Source of the DNA: Lawsonella sp012842085
Lineage (GTDB): Bacteria > Actinomycetota > Actinomycetes > Mycobacteriales > Mycobacteriaceae
DNA: 64,000 bases
Assembly (NCBI GenBank): GCA_036749735.1
Contig: DAINXV010000001.1
Span: forward strand, 248,001-312,000
Reading direction: 5' to 3'
Part shown: positions 41,637 through 50,525 of the stretch, piece by piece
Numbering within the stretch: the stretch's first letter is position 1
Layout of the letters: every line of letters starts with the position of its first letter
Notes under the pieces: model-generated
Told to the model about the DNA's origin: nothing
Databases searched by the model: none
Seen by the model: the letters and a program-made list of their open reading frames with translations, nothing else
Program-made: the position numbers and the translations under genes

Positions 41637-42485
41637 GTGACCAGCTCTTCGATAGATATTGATAACCTTCCGGGTGCCGCCGGTGCCTATGGTGACGACC
41701 TGAAGGTCGCCTACCAGCTTGCGGACATTGCTGATGAGATCACCATGTCCCGCTTCGAGGCAGACAATCTGCGGGTGGACTCCAAACCGGATCTCAGCCC
41801 CGTCACCGACGCGGACCTGGCAGTTGAGAAAGCCATTCGCAAACATCTCGCAGAGGTACTCCCTGAAGATGATGTGGTGGGGGAAGAATATGGGGGCGAA
41901 GCCGAATACACGGGACGCCAGTGGATTATTGACCCCATTGACGGCACCAAAAACTTTGTGCGGGCAGTTCCCACCTGGGCCACCCTTATTGCGTTAATGG
42001 TGGATGGGGTTCCGCGGCTGTGCGTCATCTCCGCCCCTGCGATTAAACGCCGTTGGTGGGCCGCCGAAGGAGAGGGCGCCTACCGCAGCTTCGACAATGG
42101 CACTCCGAAACGGCTGCACGTTTCCAAAGTCAGCAAACTGCAGGACGCCTCCATCAGTTTCTCTAGCCTTATCGGTTGGAAGCGCCGCAACATTATGGAC
42201 AACTTTGTCAACATGATGAATAGCGCCTGGCGGATGCGCGCCTACGGGGACTTTCTGTCCTACTGTCTAATGGCCGAAGGTGCCGTTGATGTTGCCGCAG
42301 AACCAGAAGTGTGTCTCTGGGATCTGGCAGCACTCGACATTTTGGTGCGTGAAGCGGGCGGCCAGTTCACCTCCCTGGATGGGCGGCCCGGCCCCCACAC
42401 CGGCGAGGCAGTCGCCACCAATGGTCTGCTCCATGAACAGGTGCTGCGGGCCATTAATCTGGGCGAAATACCTCCCAGAGACTAG
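41637..42485 (+). CDS. hisN: Histidinol-phosphatase, IMPase type
   Basis: Dephosphorylates histidinol phosphate in histidine synthesis. About 282 residues. PDLSPVTDADLAVE, VGEEYGG, WIIDPIDGTKNFVRAVPTWATLIAL and APAIKRRWWA fit the actinobacterial HisN (Rv3137) group closely, better than inositol phosphatases. The frame is open to TTG 41595, but GTG 41637 has AAGGAG (41620-41625) at 11-base spacing. A -10 TAGAGT (41588-41593) would give a leader of about 35 bases, so unlike its neighbour this gene is not leaderless. Convergent with the pab fusion gene. Confidence 0.88.
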   Translation: MTSSSIDIDNLPGAAGAYGDDLKVAYQLADIADEITMSRFEADNLRVDSKPDLSPVTDADLAVEKAIRKHLAEVLPEDDVVGEEYGGEAEYTGRQWIIDPIDGTKNFVRAVPTWATLIALMVDGVPRLCVISAPAIKRRWWAAEGEGAYRSFDNGTPKRLHVSKVSKLQDASISFSSLIGWKRRNIMDNFVNMMNSAWRMRAYGDFLSYCLMAEGAVDVAAEPEVCLWDLAALDILVREAGGQFTSLDGRPGPHTGEAVATNGLLHEQVLRAINLGEIPPRD

Positions 42486-42525
42486 ACCAACCGCGCACAC
42501 CGCGCCGCACCGCCACCCGCGGACA

Positions 42526-45129
42526 CTACACCCAATTGGTTATTGTGCGCACCCCATGGAGCGCGTTCACGGACACTACCCGATAGTTCGGTAGCTCCCG
42601 CAAAGGCAGCCATTTTTCTACCACCGGATGCCCCTGTTGCCGCATGACGTGCTCATAGAGTTCCCGCATCGTACTGGGCAGTACCGCATGTTTGGGCGGG
42701 CCACACAACGTGTCTCCCTCCCACCACAGAATCGCTGAGTGGGTACCTTCCACAACATTGCCCCACCTGTCGCCGAACACAATTTCGTCGGCTCCGCGGT
42801 CGCTGGCATCCTGGCGCAACACCGCTAAAGCGGGCATATCGGGGCCTTTAATGGTTGGCAGGTAGCGGCCGTCGGGAAGATCCGCGAGAGTAGCGGTGAT
42901 GTCCGTCAGTCGCTTGGGGCAGGGCCGCTCGAGGTCGGCCTCTCCCCCACGTGCAGTCCAGGCGATGCGGGGAAAATATTCCCCTTCCTGTGGTAGCTGC
43001 TGCAGGCACTGGTCATAGAATTGTTGGGCAGCCTGGTGTTGGGTTGGTCCATAAAGCTGTTTCACCGCGTCCACGAAACGCTCCTGGTGCAGTTTCCGGG
43101 AAAGCGTATCGTCCGCTAGCCCGCTCTGGTGGGGATGTTTGCTCTGGTGTTGCTGGTCGATTTGGTGGCCGTTGCACCAATAAAACGAGTCCACTACGGG
43201 GGCTTGTGCAACCAACTTGTCGGAATCCACACAAGCCTTCACCACATAGCTGGCTTTGTGGTGCAGCTCCGTGAACTCTTCATCCAGAGTCGAGTCGATG
43301 GTTATTGCTCCCCCAGCCCCAATAGTCACTTCCTCTTTATCGAATATGGCGGTGCGGATAACTACCGAAAATTCGGCTTCCCCGGCGTCAGTAATGAAAC
43401 CCACCACCCCGGAGTAGATGTCGCGCGGCTGCTGCTCCATGTGCCGCAAATGTTCCACCGTTTGGGCCTTTGGGGCACCCGTCATGGAGGCGGGTGGCCA
43501 ACAGGTACGCACCGCATCGAAGGGGGTTTTGTCTGGCGCCAGCACTCCCGTCACCTCGGAGACCAGTTGGTGCACTGTTTCGAAGGATTCCACCACCCGG
43601 TCGCGCGACACGTGCACCGTCCCCGGTTTACACACTTGTGCCAGATCACTGCGCGCCAGGTCGATCGCCATCAGATTTTCGGCGCGGGTTTTCGGATCGT
43701 TTGCTAACGCCGCCGCTGCTGCCGCATCCTGTTGCGGATTATGGGGGTGACGGCGGGCGGTGCCTTTCATGGGGCGGGTAACAACACTTCCACTTGGGGT
43801 TGTTTTGAGGAATAGTTCCGGCGAGGCCGACACCACTGTTCTGTCCGCAAGCTCCAGGTAGGCACCAAAGTGGGTGGGGCAAATATGCCGCAGTCGTAGA
43901 AATGTCTCCCACGGGGTGTGGGTGGCGTAGCGGGGCACCCGGAAACGATCGGTTAAACATACCTCATAGCTGTCGCCGGCGTGCAGCAGCTTTTGCACAG
44001 TGTCGAAAAGTTTGCGGTAGGTGCCTTTGTCGGGGCCGAATAGCTCTGTCTGGAAAGACACTTCCGCACTATCCGCAGCAGTGTTGCCAGCCGGAGCGTC
44101 GTCGGCGGCAGCGTCGCTGGCTGCAGCTAAAGCCTCCTTCACGGCCTGCACACGTGTGGGATCGTCACCAGCTACCGTCCAACCATGCGAGGAGCCGGTG
44201 ACGGCAATGGTGGTGTGGGCAAAGTCAACATAGTCCCCCTCGTAGTTAATGGCACCGATCCAGCCGGAGAAAGCACCGGGCGCAGCAGCAACTCGTTCCC
44301 CCAGCCGGGCTTCCACCTGTGCCAACGCTTCGCCGTCACCCACTATGCGGTCATTACTGCAGAGCGTAATTATGCTGCCCCAGTGGGAGTCGCGGCTGAC
44401 GGTCCCAGTGCGCTCTAAGAGGCTGTCGTCGAGGCAGCGGAGATGCTCGTTATCGGTACGGAAGCGGCGCAGCACTTCCACAACTTGGGTGGTGTCCAGT
44501 CCGGTTACTGCAGAGGAATTCCAGCGTTGAGCCAGGCCCAAAATATTGCGGGCAATATCCAGACCGGCCGGGGTGTCAAGGGATTCGGGCTGAAACTGGG
44601 TGCCCCAGCGGGGTGTGTTGTGGTGGTGTCCAGCAAACGCCATCACAGTGTTTTCAGCGTTTTCAGTGGTTTCTGCGGTGACGCGCAGCGCAGCCGGTAG
44701 CGGTGTTTGCACCGACCAGGAATGGAACCGAGCGACGGGAGTGCCGTTCGGGATCCCCGCCCACATTCCCTCCTCGGTGTGATGCACGTGCGAGACCTGG
44801 CCGTGGCACGGCCGACGATCCTGCGTGGAGGAGGCGCCAGCATGCAAAGCAATCAGCTGGTGCCCCAGGCCAATACCCCACATAGGCAGCGGGGCTGCTA
44901 GCACACGTGCGGTATGAGAAGCCTGTAGAAGATCGTGGGGATTACCGGGACCAGGGGCCAAGACAATCAGCTGATACTGCTCCTGGATTGCGGAAATAGT
45001 GGAGAGAAGCGCTTCTAATTGGGGGCTGTCATGCCCGACGGTAGTGACATGCGAGGCTCCCGCTTCCAGGAGCAGATGCACCAAGGAGGAAGTGTATGAA
45101 TCGTAGTAGTCGATGAGTAGAACTCGCAC
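42526..45129 (-). CDS. PabA-PabB-PabC triple fusion with degenerate glutaminase domain
   Basis: 867 residues making the p-aminobenzoate moiety of folate. Residues 1-195 are a class I glutamine amidotransferase fold (PabA); about 240-590 chorismate-binding PabB (SPELFL, RPMKGTARR, MAIDLARSDLAQV, PPASMTGAPKAQT); about 600-867 an aminotransferase IV-type PabC lyase (TIKGPDMPAL with a candidate PLP Lys, VVEGTHSAILWW). In the glutaminase domain the GxCxG nucleophile is Gly87 (WGIGLGHQ) and the triad His is Gln180 (FQPES); only Glu182 remains. It probably uses free ammonia or another glutaminase. GTG 45129 follows a leaderless -10 element. Confidence 0.88.
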   Translation of the reverse strand: MRVLLIDYYDSYTSSLVHLLLEAGASHVTTVGHDSPQLEALLSTISAIQEQYQLIVLAPGPGNPHDLLQASHTARVLAAPLPMWGIGLGHQLIALHAGASSTQDRRPCHGQVSHVHHTEEGMWAGIPNGTPVARFHSWSVQTPLPAALRVTAETTENAENTVMAFAGHHHNTPRWGTQFQPESLDTPAGLDIARNILGLAQRWNSSAVTGLDTTQVVEVLRRFRTDNEHLRCLDDSLLERTGTVSRDSHWGSIITLCSNDRIVGDGEALAQVEARLGERVAAAPGAFSGWIGAINYEGDYVDFAHTTIAVTGSSHGWTVAGDDPTRVQAVKEALAAASDAAADDAPAGNTAADSAEVSFQTELFGPDKGTYRKLFDTVQKLLHAGDSYEVCLTDRFRVPRYATHTPWETFLRLRHICPTHFGAYLELADRTVVSASPELFLKTTPSGSVVTRPMKGTARRHPHNPQQDAAAAAALANDPKTRAENLMAIDLARSDLAQVCKPGTVHVSRDRVVESFETVHQLVSEVTGVLAPDKTPFDAVRTCWPPASMTGAPKAQTVEHLRHMEQQPRDIYSGVVGFITDAGEAEFSVVIRTAIFDKEEVTIGAGGAITIDSTLDEEFTELHHKASYVVKACVDSDKLVAQAPVVDSFYWCNGHQIDQQHQSKHPHQSGLADDTLSRKLHQERFVDAVKQLYGPTQHQAAQQFYDQCLQQLPQEGEYFPRIAWTARGGEADLERPCPKRLTDITATLADLPDGRYLPTIKGPDMPALAVLRQDASDRGADEIVFGDRWGNVVEGTHSAILWWEGDTLCGPPKHAVLPSTMRELYEHVMRQQGHPVVEKWLPLRELPNYRVVSVNALHGVRTITNWV

Positions 45130-45135
45130 AGTCTC

Positions 45136-45141
45136 AACTTA
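45136..45141 (-). promoter_or_regulatory. -10 element of the pab fusion gene (leaderless)
   Basis: TAAGTT on the minus strand ends 6 bp before GTG 45129. No ribosome binding site is seen. Confidence 0.5.
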
Positions 45142-45304
45142 GGTTATTTTTCTGTAGAAGCATAGTTCGACAATAGTTTTGGGCCCCGTGGCAACGGGGT
45201 GGGCGGAAAAGCGTGGGGAGGCAAAAGAATGCCGAAAAGTGGCACGCAAAAAATGAGAATGGGAGACGATGGGATAAACAAATAAAAAACTTCAAGGGAA
45301 AACA

Positions 45305-46930
45305 ATGAGTCGAGCACTTTCTTTAAGCGCAGTACTTCTCTCCGCTGCACTAACACTCAGTATCGCTCCCTCCGCTGTTGCCGCTCCCGGCGCAGACTGG
45401 CCTGGTCCCGCCCCCAGACCGAAGGCTGGTACCGAGCCATTAGTATGTGTACCCATCCGCGATGAGGACCCAACGGCCAGCAACTCCGTAACATTCAAGC
45501 AACTCCCCCTCGCGAGAGCCAAAAACTTACCTCGCAAAATCCATCTCCGGGACAACACCTCCTCCTACAACCGCTATTTCGAGGTGACTGTTAAAAACGG
45601 CAATATTTATACTCGCCACCGCAACAGCAATGAACGGTGGCGGCTAGCCCCCATGCCTGGTTGCACCCAGGGCCGGATTGTGGGTGTCTCGATGGACGCC
45701 GAAGAGATTGTGGCAATCGACAAAAACGGCTGGGTGTACACCATTTTTGGAGTGCAGAAAGACACCGAGGAATGGTATTGGAAGACCGCCTGGGGCAGCT
45801 TAATGCGAGCCGAAGACGGATTCCAGATGGCCAACATCACCCCTGGCCAGTGGGCACTGTCCATCATCAACGTGGACGACGACAAAACATACACCGATAA
45901 CGACGGAAACGTGCACCACATTTCTTTGGCGGGGTGCACCCAGATTGTGGAAATGAGTAAAGACGGTCGCCACATTTTCTCCCACGACCCGTGGCTGCCC
46001 AACGATTACAGCTACGAGTGGGGCACTCCTGTGCAGTCCCGCTTCATTGCTGAATCTGTTTCCGCATCCGCTTCCGTCGCCCTCATCACCAACAAATATG
46101 GTGACCTCTACACTCGCGCCTGGGACTACGACTATTCGGGAGGAGACCCGGCGCAATTCAACTACACTTTCACCCCAGAAAAACGCAGATACACTGCCCA
46201 AAACTGGTTCGACCAGCGGCTCAACCCGATGGCGAAAAAGATGCGCATTCCGGTGAAAGACTGGTGGAAGCAGCCCAAGATCCCCGGTGAGATCACCAAC
46301 CGCCTTTCGGTGGAATCCACTGCACCTGGAATGAAAAACCGGCTTCTGAAAGTGGAGGGCCGACACCGTGGTGTGACCGGCTATTGGAAGAAAATGTTGC
46401 ACGCCCAAAAGTGGACTTTTGTTCCCACCGGCGAGCCCCTGCGCGGCAAAATACTGCAGAATGCTCCGCAGGACCGCACCATGGACACGTTGGCGCCCGC
46501 TTCCCCACTGCACTACCGCGGCACCATTGACTCTTTCGGAACAACAGCCCAGCTGACTGTCCGCAACTTTGCCTACCAGTCGCCCCATCAACCGGTGCAG
46601 CTGCAAGTGGGTGGGAAAACCTATCCGGTGGTGCTGCACACGGTTTATGGACGCCTCGGCACCCTTTTCAGCCAGGAGCTAGTGGCTCACAAGTATGGGG
46701 TCACTGCTGATCCGCGCCGCTATGCTGTGGCCCTCGAAATACCGCAAAGGATCTGGCAGCAGCGCCACCACAATAAGACGCTGCAGTCTTTCATTAGCGC
46801 GTATCTGCGGGGCAACCGTATTCATGAAATGTACATGACGGTAACGTCTTCCGAGATGCAACTCATCAACCCTATTCTGTCCGGCACGGCATTAAGCCCC
46901 GACATCACCACACTGGAACGCTATGGCTAA
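45305..46930 (+). CDS. Secreted protein of unknown function, paralogue of the next gene
   Basis: 541 residues with a Sec signal peptide (MSRALSLSAVLLSAALTL, cleavage after VAA near 27) and no membrane anchor. Two regions are shared with the following gene. About 80-290 has repeated W/G/D-rich strands (LRDNTSSYNR, VAIDKNGWVYT, ITNKYGDLYTR, GGDPAQFNY) that look like blades of a small beta-propeller. About 320-460 has KIPGEITNRLS, STAPG, TGYWKKML and RTMDTLAP. A C-terminal part with HTVYGRLGTLFS follows. I do not recognise the family. ATG with AAGGGAAAA upstream; it ends overlapping the next start by 8 bp. Confidence 0.72.
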   Translation: MSRALSLSAVLLSAALTLSIAPSAVAAPGADWPGPAPRPKAGTEPLVCVPIRDEDPTASNSVTFKQLPLARAKNLPRKIHLRDNTSSYNRYFEVTVKNGNIYTRHRNSNERWRLAPMPGCTQGRIVGVSMDAEEIVAIDKNGWVYTIFGVQKDTEEWYWKTAWGSLMRAEDGFQMANITPGQWALSIINVDDDKTYTDNDGNVHHISLAGCTQIVEMSKDGRHIFSHDPWLPNDYSYEWGTPVQSRFIAESVSASASVALITNKYGDLYTRAWDYDYSGGDPAQFNYTFTPEKRRYTAQNWFDQRLNPMAKKMRIPVKDWWKQPKIPGEITNRLSVESTAPGMKNRLLKVEGRHRGVTGYWKKMLHAQKWTFVPTGEPLRGKILQNAPQDRTMDTLAPASPLHYRGTIDSFGTTAQLTVRNFAYQSPHQPVQLQVGGKTYPVVLHTVYGRLGTLFSQELVAHKYGVTADPRRYAVALEIPQRIWQQRHHNKTLQSFISAYLRGNRIHEMYMTVTSSEMQLINPILSGTALSPDITTLERYG

Positions 46931-48551
46931 AGACACTGATAGAGAAGTATATTTACCTCCCGTAGCACCATCCCGTCCGGCGAGCGATGGGCCCAATAAG
47001 GCGGTGCCTGTCCGCATTAAGGACGACACGGATGTGAGCTATGCGGTTCCGTTTGCCGAACTGCCGGTGGTCACCAACCCGAAAATTCTTGCCGAGCTTC
47101 CGCAGCGGGTGGATCTGCGCGACAATACCTCCAGTTTCAACCGCAAATGGGAGATGACGCTACTGGACGGCATTGTCTACATGCGCCACCGGGAAACCGA
47201 GGAGGATTGGCGGCAAGCCCCCATGCCGGATGGTTTCCACGACACCCTCATCGGCATTTCGTTGGACGCGGACCGCCTCATTGGGGTGGATGAGGATGGC
47301 TGGCTCTACACCATGAAGAAAACTTTGGGCGAGCCAGAGGATTTCCGCTGGATAAGAGCGTGGGGTGGCCCGGGACGTATTTTCGATGGTTTCCAAATTG
47401 CGAACACTACCCCGCGCCAGTGGTGTCTTTCCGTCATCAACTCGGAGCAGGACCAAACCTACACGGACGCGGATGGACGAGTACATCCGGTGTCTTTCGC
47501 GGGATGCACCCAGGTGTTGTTTCTGGTGAACAAGGGACAAACCATTGTGAGCTGTGATCCCTGGTTGACGCGGGACTACTCGTACGAAATCGGCACGCCC
47601 TACAATTGTCGTTTTCAGGCAGCAGCGTTATCGGCCGGCGCCTCCACCAGCTTCATTATTAACAAATATGGGGACATGTACACCCGTCTCTACGACTACG
47701 ACATCGCAGGTGGTGATCCCGCCCAGTTCCGCTACACGTGGGTGTCGAAACCGGACCGGAAAGTCAGTACCTCCTGGCGGGAGCATCGTGTCAATTTCCG
47801 CACTGCACCCATCAAATTGCCGCCCCCGGATTGGCAGCAGCACCCCAAAATCCCTGGTTTCATCACCGACCGCATCTCCATCCATTCAACTGCTCCCGGT
47901 ACCGAGAACCGCGAGCTGCGGGTGGAGGGCAAACGGGACGGCACCACTGGTTACTGGCACAAAATGCTCAACGACACCAAGTGGCAATTCGTGCCGACCG
48001 GTATGCCGCTGGTGGGCACCCCGATTGAGAATGATCCCACGGATCGCAGTATGGACACCTTGGCTGCCCCCTCCCCCTATAGCTATGAGGGGGTGCTGCG
48101 CGGGAGTGAGAATGTCCGCATCATGGTTCCCCACTTTGCCTATGCAGACACCACACATCCAGTGCAGTTGACGTTCTTTGATAACGCCCAAGATGCAGCG
48201 TCCTCTGGCCCCCACAATGTGTGGGGCAATGGGAGGGTTTACAACACGGTTATGCATACCGCCTATGGGCGGCTCGCATCACCCCTGTCCCAACGGCTTT
48301 TCTCCCGCGCATTCGGTATTGATGACGAACCCCGATACTACTCTGCGGCGCTCGTCATCTCGGACGAAATGTTGTCCCAGAAAGACACCGATCCTGCGTT
48401 GGAAAAATTCCTGCAGGAGAGTATAGATAAGGATCCGGTTATACCGTTCTACATCAAAGTGACCGACACGGAACTGAAACTTATTGTGCCGCCGCTTCCA
48501 TTCGCTGCAATCGAGTTCCCGACCCTGGTAAGTGAACTGCGACGCATCTAA
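46923..48551 (+). CDS. Non-secreted paralogue of the preceding exported protein
   Basis: 542 residues, collinear with the preceding protein over nearly its whole length: LRDNTSSFNR at 65-74, IGVDEDGWLYT, FAGCTQVLF, INKYGDMYTR, GGDPAQFRY, KIPGFITDRIS, STAPG, TGYWHKML, RSMDTLAAPSP and HTAYGRLASPLS. It has no signal peptide or membrane helix and starts with a charged segment (MAKDTDREVY). Its ATG lies inside the last codons of the first gene, so the two are translationally coupled and should be made together. One insert of about 15 residues (around SSGPHNVWGNGR) is absent from the partner. Function unknown. Confidence 0.72.
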   Translation: MAKDTDREVYLPPVAPSRPASDGPNKAVPVRIKDDTDVSYAVPFAELPVVTNPKILAELPQRVDLRDNTSSFNRKWEMTLLDGIVYMRHRETEEDWRQAPMPDGFHDTLIGISLDADRLIGVDEDGWLYTMKKTLGEPEDFRWIRAWGGPGRIFDGFQIANTTPRQWCLSVINSEQDQTYTDADGRVHPVSFAGCTQVLFLVNKGQTIVSCDPWLTRDYSYEIGTPYNCRFQAAALSAGASTSFIINKYGDMYTRLYDYDIAGGDPAQFRYTWVSKPDRKVSTSWREHRVNFRTAPIKLPPPDWQQHPKIPGFITDRISIHSTAPGTENRELRVEGKRDGTTGYWHKMLNDTKWQFVPTGMPLVGTPIENDPTDRSMDTLAAPSPYSYEGVLRGSENVRIMVPHFAYADTTHPVQLTFFDNAQDAASSGPHNVWGNGRVYNTVMHTAYGRLASPLSQRLFSRAFGIDDEPRYYSAALVISDEMLSQKDTDPALEKFLQESIDKDPVIPFYIKVTDTELKLIVPPLPFAAIEFPTLVSELRRI

Positions 48552-48619
48552 AGCAGCGTATACTGACAAGAACCTAAAGGCGCCGAAACGCTATCGGCAT
48601 ACACAGAAAAGTGCTTTAT

Positions 48620-49039
48620 ATGTCAACCATTACTGTCTACGATTCTGTCCCCCAATCGCACTGCGGATGCGGTACGGACCATCACGCCGAGCTCACCACT
48701 TTTAAGTTCGAAGCGGCCGCCATCCGAGCTGCTGGAGGCACCGTCAACCACCACAATTTTGAAGAAGAGCCGATGGCTTTTATGGCTAGCCCCATCGGAA
48801 CTTTCGTCGCCGACAAAGGAGTTCATCGCCTGCCGGCAGTCGCGGTTGACGGCAAAATTGTGCTCCACGGTCGCTACCCCAAGCGGGAGGAAATGGCAGA
48901 ATGGGCGGGCCTTTCGGAAGGCGAGCTAGCTACCCTGGTCGCGATCCCGCAAGAAACCCTACCGATGGCTGGTCACGCCTCCCTGGACGCCTGCGATTGC
49001 GGCGGCGACCACAGCAAATGTGACTGCGGGCACCACTAA
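48620..49039 (+). CDS. ArsD-like metallochaperone with Cys/His-rich tail
   Basis: About 139 residues. The thioredoxin-like ArsD fold is indicated by ITVYDSV, the partial match FEEEPMAFMASP to the ArsD N-L-x-Q-x-P-x-A-F-x-x-N-P segment, and LPAVAVDGKIVLHGRYPKREEMAEW. The N-terminal metal loop is SHCGCGTDHH (Cys15, Cys17) and the tail is DACDCGGDHSKCDCGHH, four Cys and three His. ArsD hands As(III) to the ArsA pump, but no arsA, arsB or arsR is near, so another soft metal is possible. GTG 48611 is in frame; ATG 48620 gives the family start. The next gene is a vitamin kinase. Confidence 0.7.
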   Translation: MSTITVYDSVPQSHCGCGTDHHAELTTFKFEAAAIRAAGGTVNHHNFEEEPMAFMASPIGTFVADKGVHRLPAVAVDGKIVLHGRYPKREEMAEWAGLSEGELATLVAIPQETLPMAGHASLDACDCGGDHSKCDCGHH

Positions 49040-49076
49040 ATTTCGATCACCCACCTACTCATTCAAGAAGGTTTCC

Positions 49077-49868
49077 ATGACTGCGTTCGTTCTAGATATT
49101 GCTGGTTCTGAATCCACTGGCGGCGCAGGTTGCCAAGCCGACCTCCGTACCTTCCACCAACTGGGGGTTTATGGCACTTGTGCACTGACCTGCATTGTCG
49201 CCTTCGATCCCGAAAATAATTGGGACCACCGGTTCGTTCCGATCGACGCGCAGGTGCTACGCAACCAGGTGGAAGCCAGTACTGCTTGCTGGGACGTGGA
49301 TACCGTCAAAATTGGCATGCTGGGAACAGTACCCGTCATTGAGGCCACCGCCGACATCCTCAAAGAGCATAATTTTCAGCATGTAGTGGTGGACCCTGTT
49401 CTTATCTGCAAGGGTCAAGAGCCGGGCGCTGCACTCGATATTGACAACGCATTGCGGGAACAGATCCTCCCCCTTGCAACCGTTTTGACACCCAATATGT
49501 TTGAAACGAAAACACTGTCGGGGATGACGGAGATCAACACTGTTGACGATATGGCGGAGGCAGCTAAACGAATTTCAGACCACGGGCCTAATGCGGTGCT
49601 TGTGAAAGGTGGAGTCCACCTTCCGGGCGATGAAGCGGTAGATGTCCTGTGGGATGGCTCAGAAGTCCATGTTTATGCGGAGCCGAAAGTGGAGGACGTG
49701 CTGGTTTCGGGTGCTGGCGACAGTTTAGCTGCAGCGGTAGCTGCCGAATTGGCGAAAGGCGAAGATCTGCAGACTGCAGTAGCACATGCGAAAGACTTCG
49801 TGACCGCCGGTATTCACAACCGACTCAGTGCTGCCACCCCATTTGAAGTGGTTTGGCAGGGGGAATAG
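49077..49868 (+). CDS. Pyridoxine or hydroxymethylpyrimidine kinase (PdxK/ThiD family)
   Basis: 263 residues, ribokinase fold. DIAGSESTGGAGCQADLRTFHQLGVYG is the family's N-terminal signature (GSDxxGGAGxQADL) and VLVSGAGDSLAAAVAAEL the C-terminal one, where the catalytic Asp lies in GAGD. VKIGMLG and DPVLICKG are also typical. It phosphorylates pyridoxal-type substrates or HMP for thiamine; in this family the sequence does not separate them well. The TGG of VVWQGE ends 4 bp before the convergent DUF436 gene. ATG 49077 has GAAGG 5 bases upstream, and I prefer it to the in-frame ATG at 49020, which overlaps the ArsD-like gene. Confidence 0.88.
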   Translation: MTAFVLDIAGSESTGGAGCQADLRTFHQLGVYGTCALTCIVAFDPENNWDHRFVPIDAQVLRNQVEASTACWDVDTVKIGMLGTVPVIEATADILKEHNFQHVVVDPVLICKGQEPGAALDIDNALREQILPLATVLTPNMFETKTLSGMTEINTVDDMAEAAKRISDHGPNAVLVKGGVHLPGDEAVDVLWDGSEVHVYAEPKVEDVLVSGAGDSLAAAVAAELAKGEDLQTAVAHAKDFVTAGIHNRLSAATPFEVVWQGE

Positions 49869-49872
49869 GTTC

Positions 49873-50499
49873 TTACTTTTCTGGCTGAGACACGCGGTGC
49901 GCCTTGGAGGGGCACTTCGGCGTGTGCGCCAGGGTGTCATCATATTGGGTTCGCGAGCCGCCAATGTATTTGGGGCGGCAGCGGGCTGCAACAGCGTAAG
50001 TCTTCCCAATAATCCGGTTATGTAGCCGCACCGGGGAAGCAACCCGCCGCAAATGCATGCCGATGAGGGTGGACCCAATATCGAGTCCCGCATCAGCTTG
50101 AATAGTTTCCACCAGAACCGGATCCTGGAACCCCTCGTAGGCTGCGGTGGCGAAGGAACCACCAGCGGCAGCAACCGGGCGCGCATTGACCTGCTCAGAG
50201 AAAGGCTGGTTTACCAAGCCTGCCCGCTCCACTACTAAGGCTCGATTCAAATGCTCACAGCACTGTGCCACCAGGAAGATTCCGCGTGGCGCCAAAACCG
50301 ACTGTGCTGCATCGAAGACAGCTTTACCCACAACGGGGCTGGGGGCACAACCAATAGCGTTGCCGGTAATTTCAGATGAGGAGCAACCAATAACAAAGAG
50401 ACTGCCGACGGGCAGTTGGGCAGCATCGCACAACTCGGCAACTGCCGCCTGCACTTGTTGAGTGATACTCTCCACCGTTACGGTTTGTTCGTCACTCAT
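49873..50499 (-). CDS. DUF436 (UPF0340/YwlG) family protein
   Basis: 208 residues. GSLFVIGCSSSEITGN at about 32-47, AQCCEHLNRALVVER and the IGMHLRRVASPVR and RPKYIGGSRTQYD blocks mark the family. It is cytoplasmic, conserved in Firmicutes and some actinobacteria, and of unknown function. Cys pairs at CSS and QCCEH are conserved features. ATG with GGAGG at good spacing. It lies 26 bp downstream of the DUF1846 gene on the same strand, likely in one transcript. Confidence 0.9.
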   Translation of the reverse strand: MSDEQTVTVESITQQVQAAVAELCDAAQLPVGSLFVIGCSSSEITGNAIGCAPSPVVGKAVFDAAQSVLAPRGIFLVAQCCEHLNRALVVERAGLVNQPFSEQVNARPVAAAGGSFATAAYEGFQDPVLVETIQADAGLDIGSTLIGMHLRRVASPVRLHNRIIGKTYAVAARCRPKYIGGSRTQYDDTLAHTPKCPSKAHRVSQPEK

Positions 50500-50525
50500 G
50501 GTGCTGCCTCCTACTCTTTCTCCTG

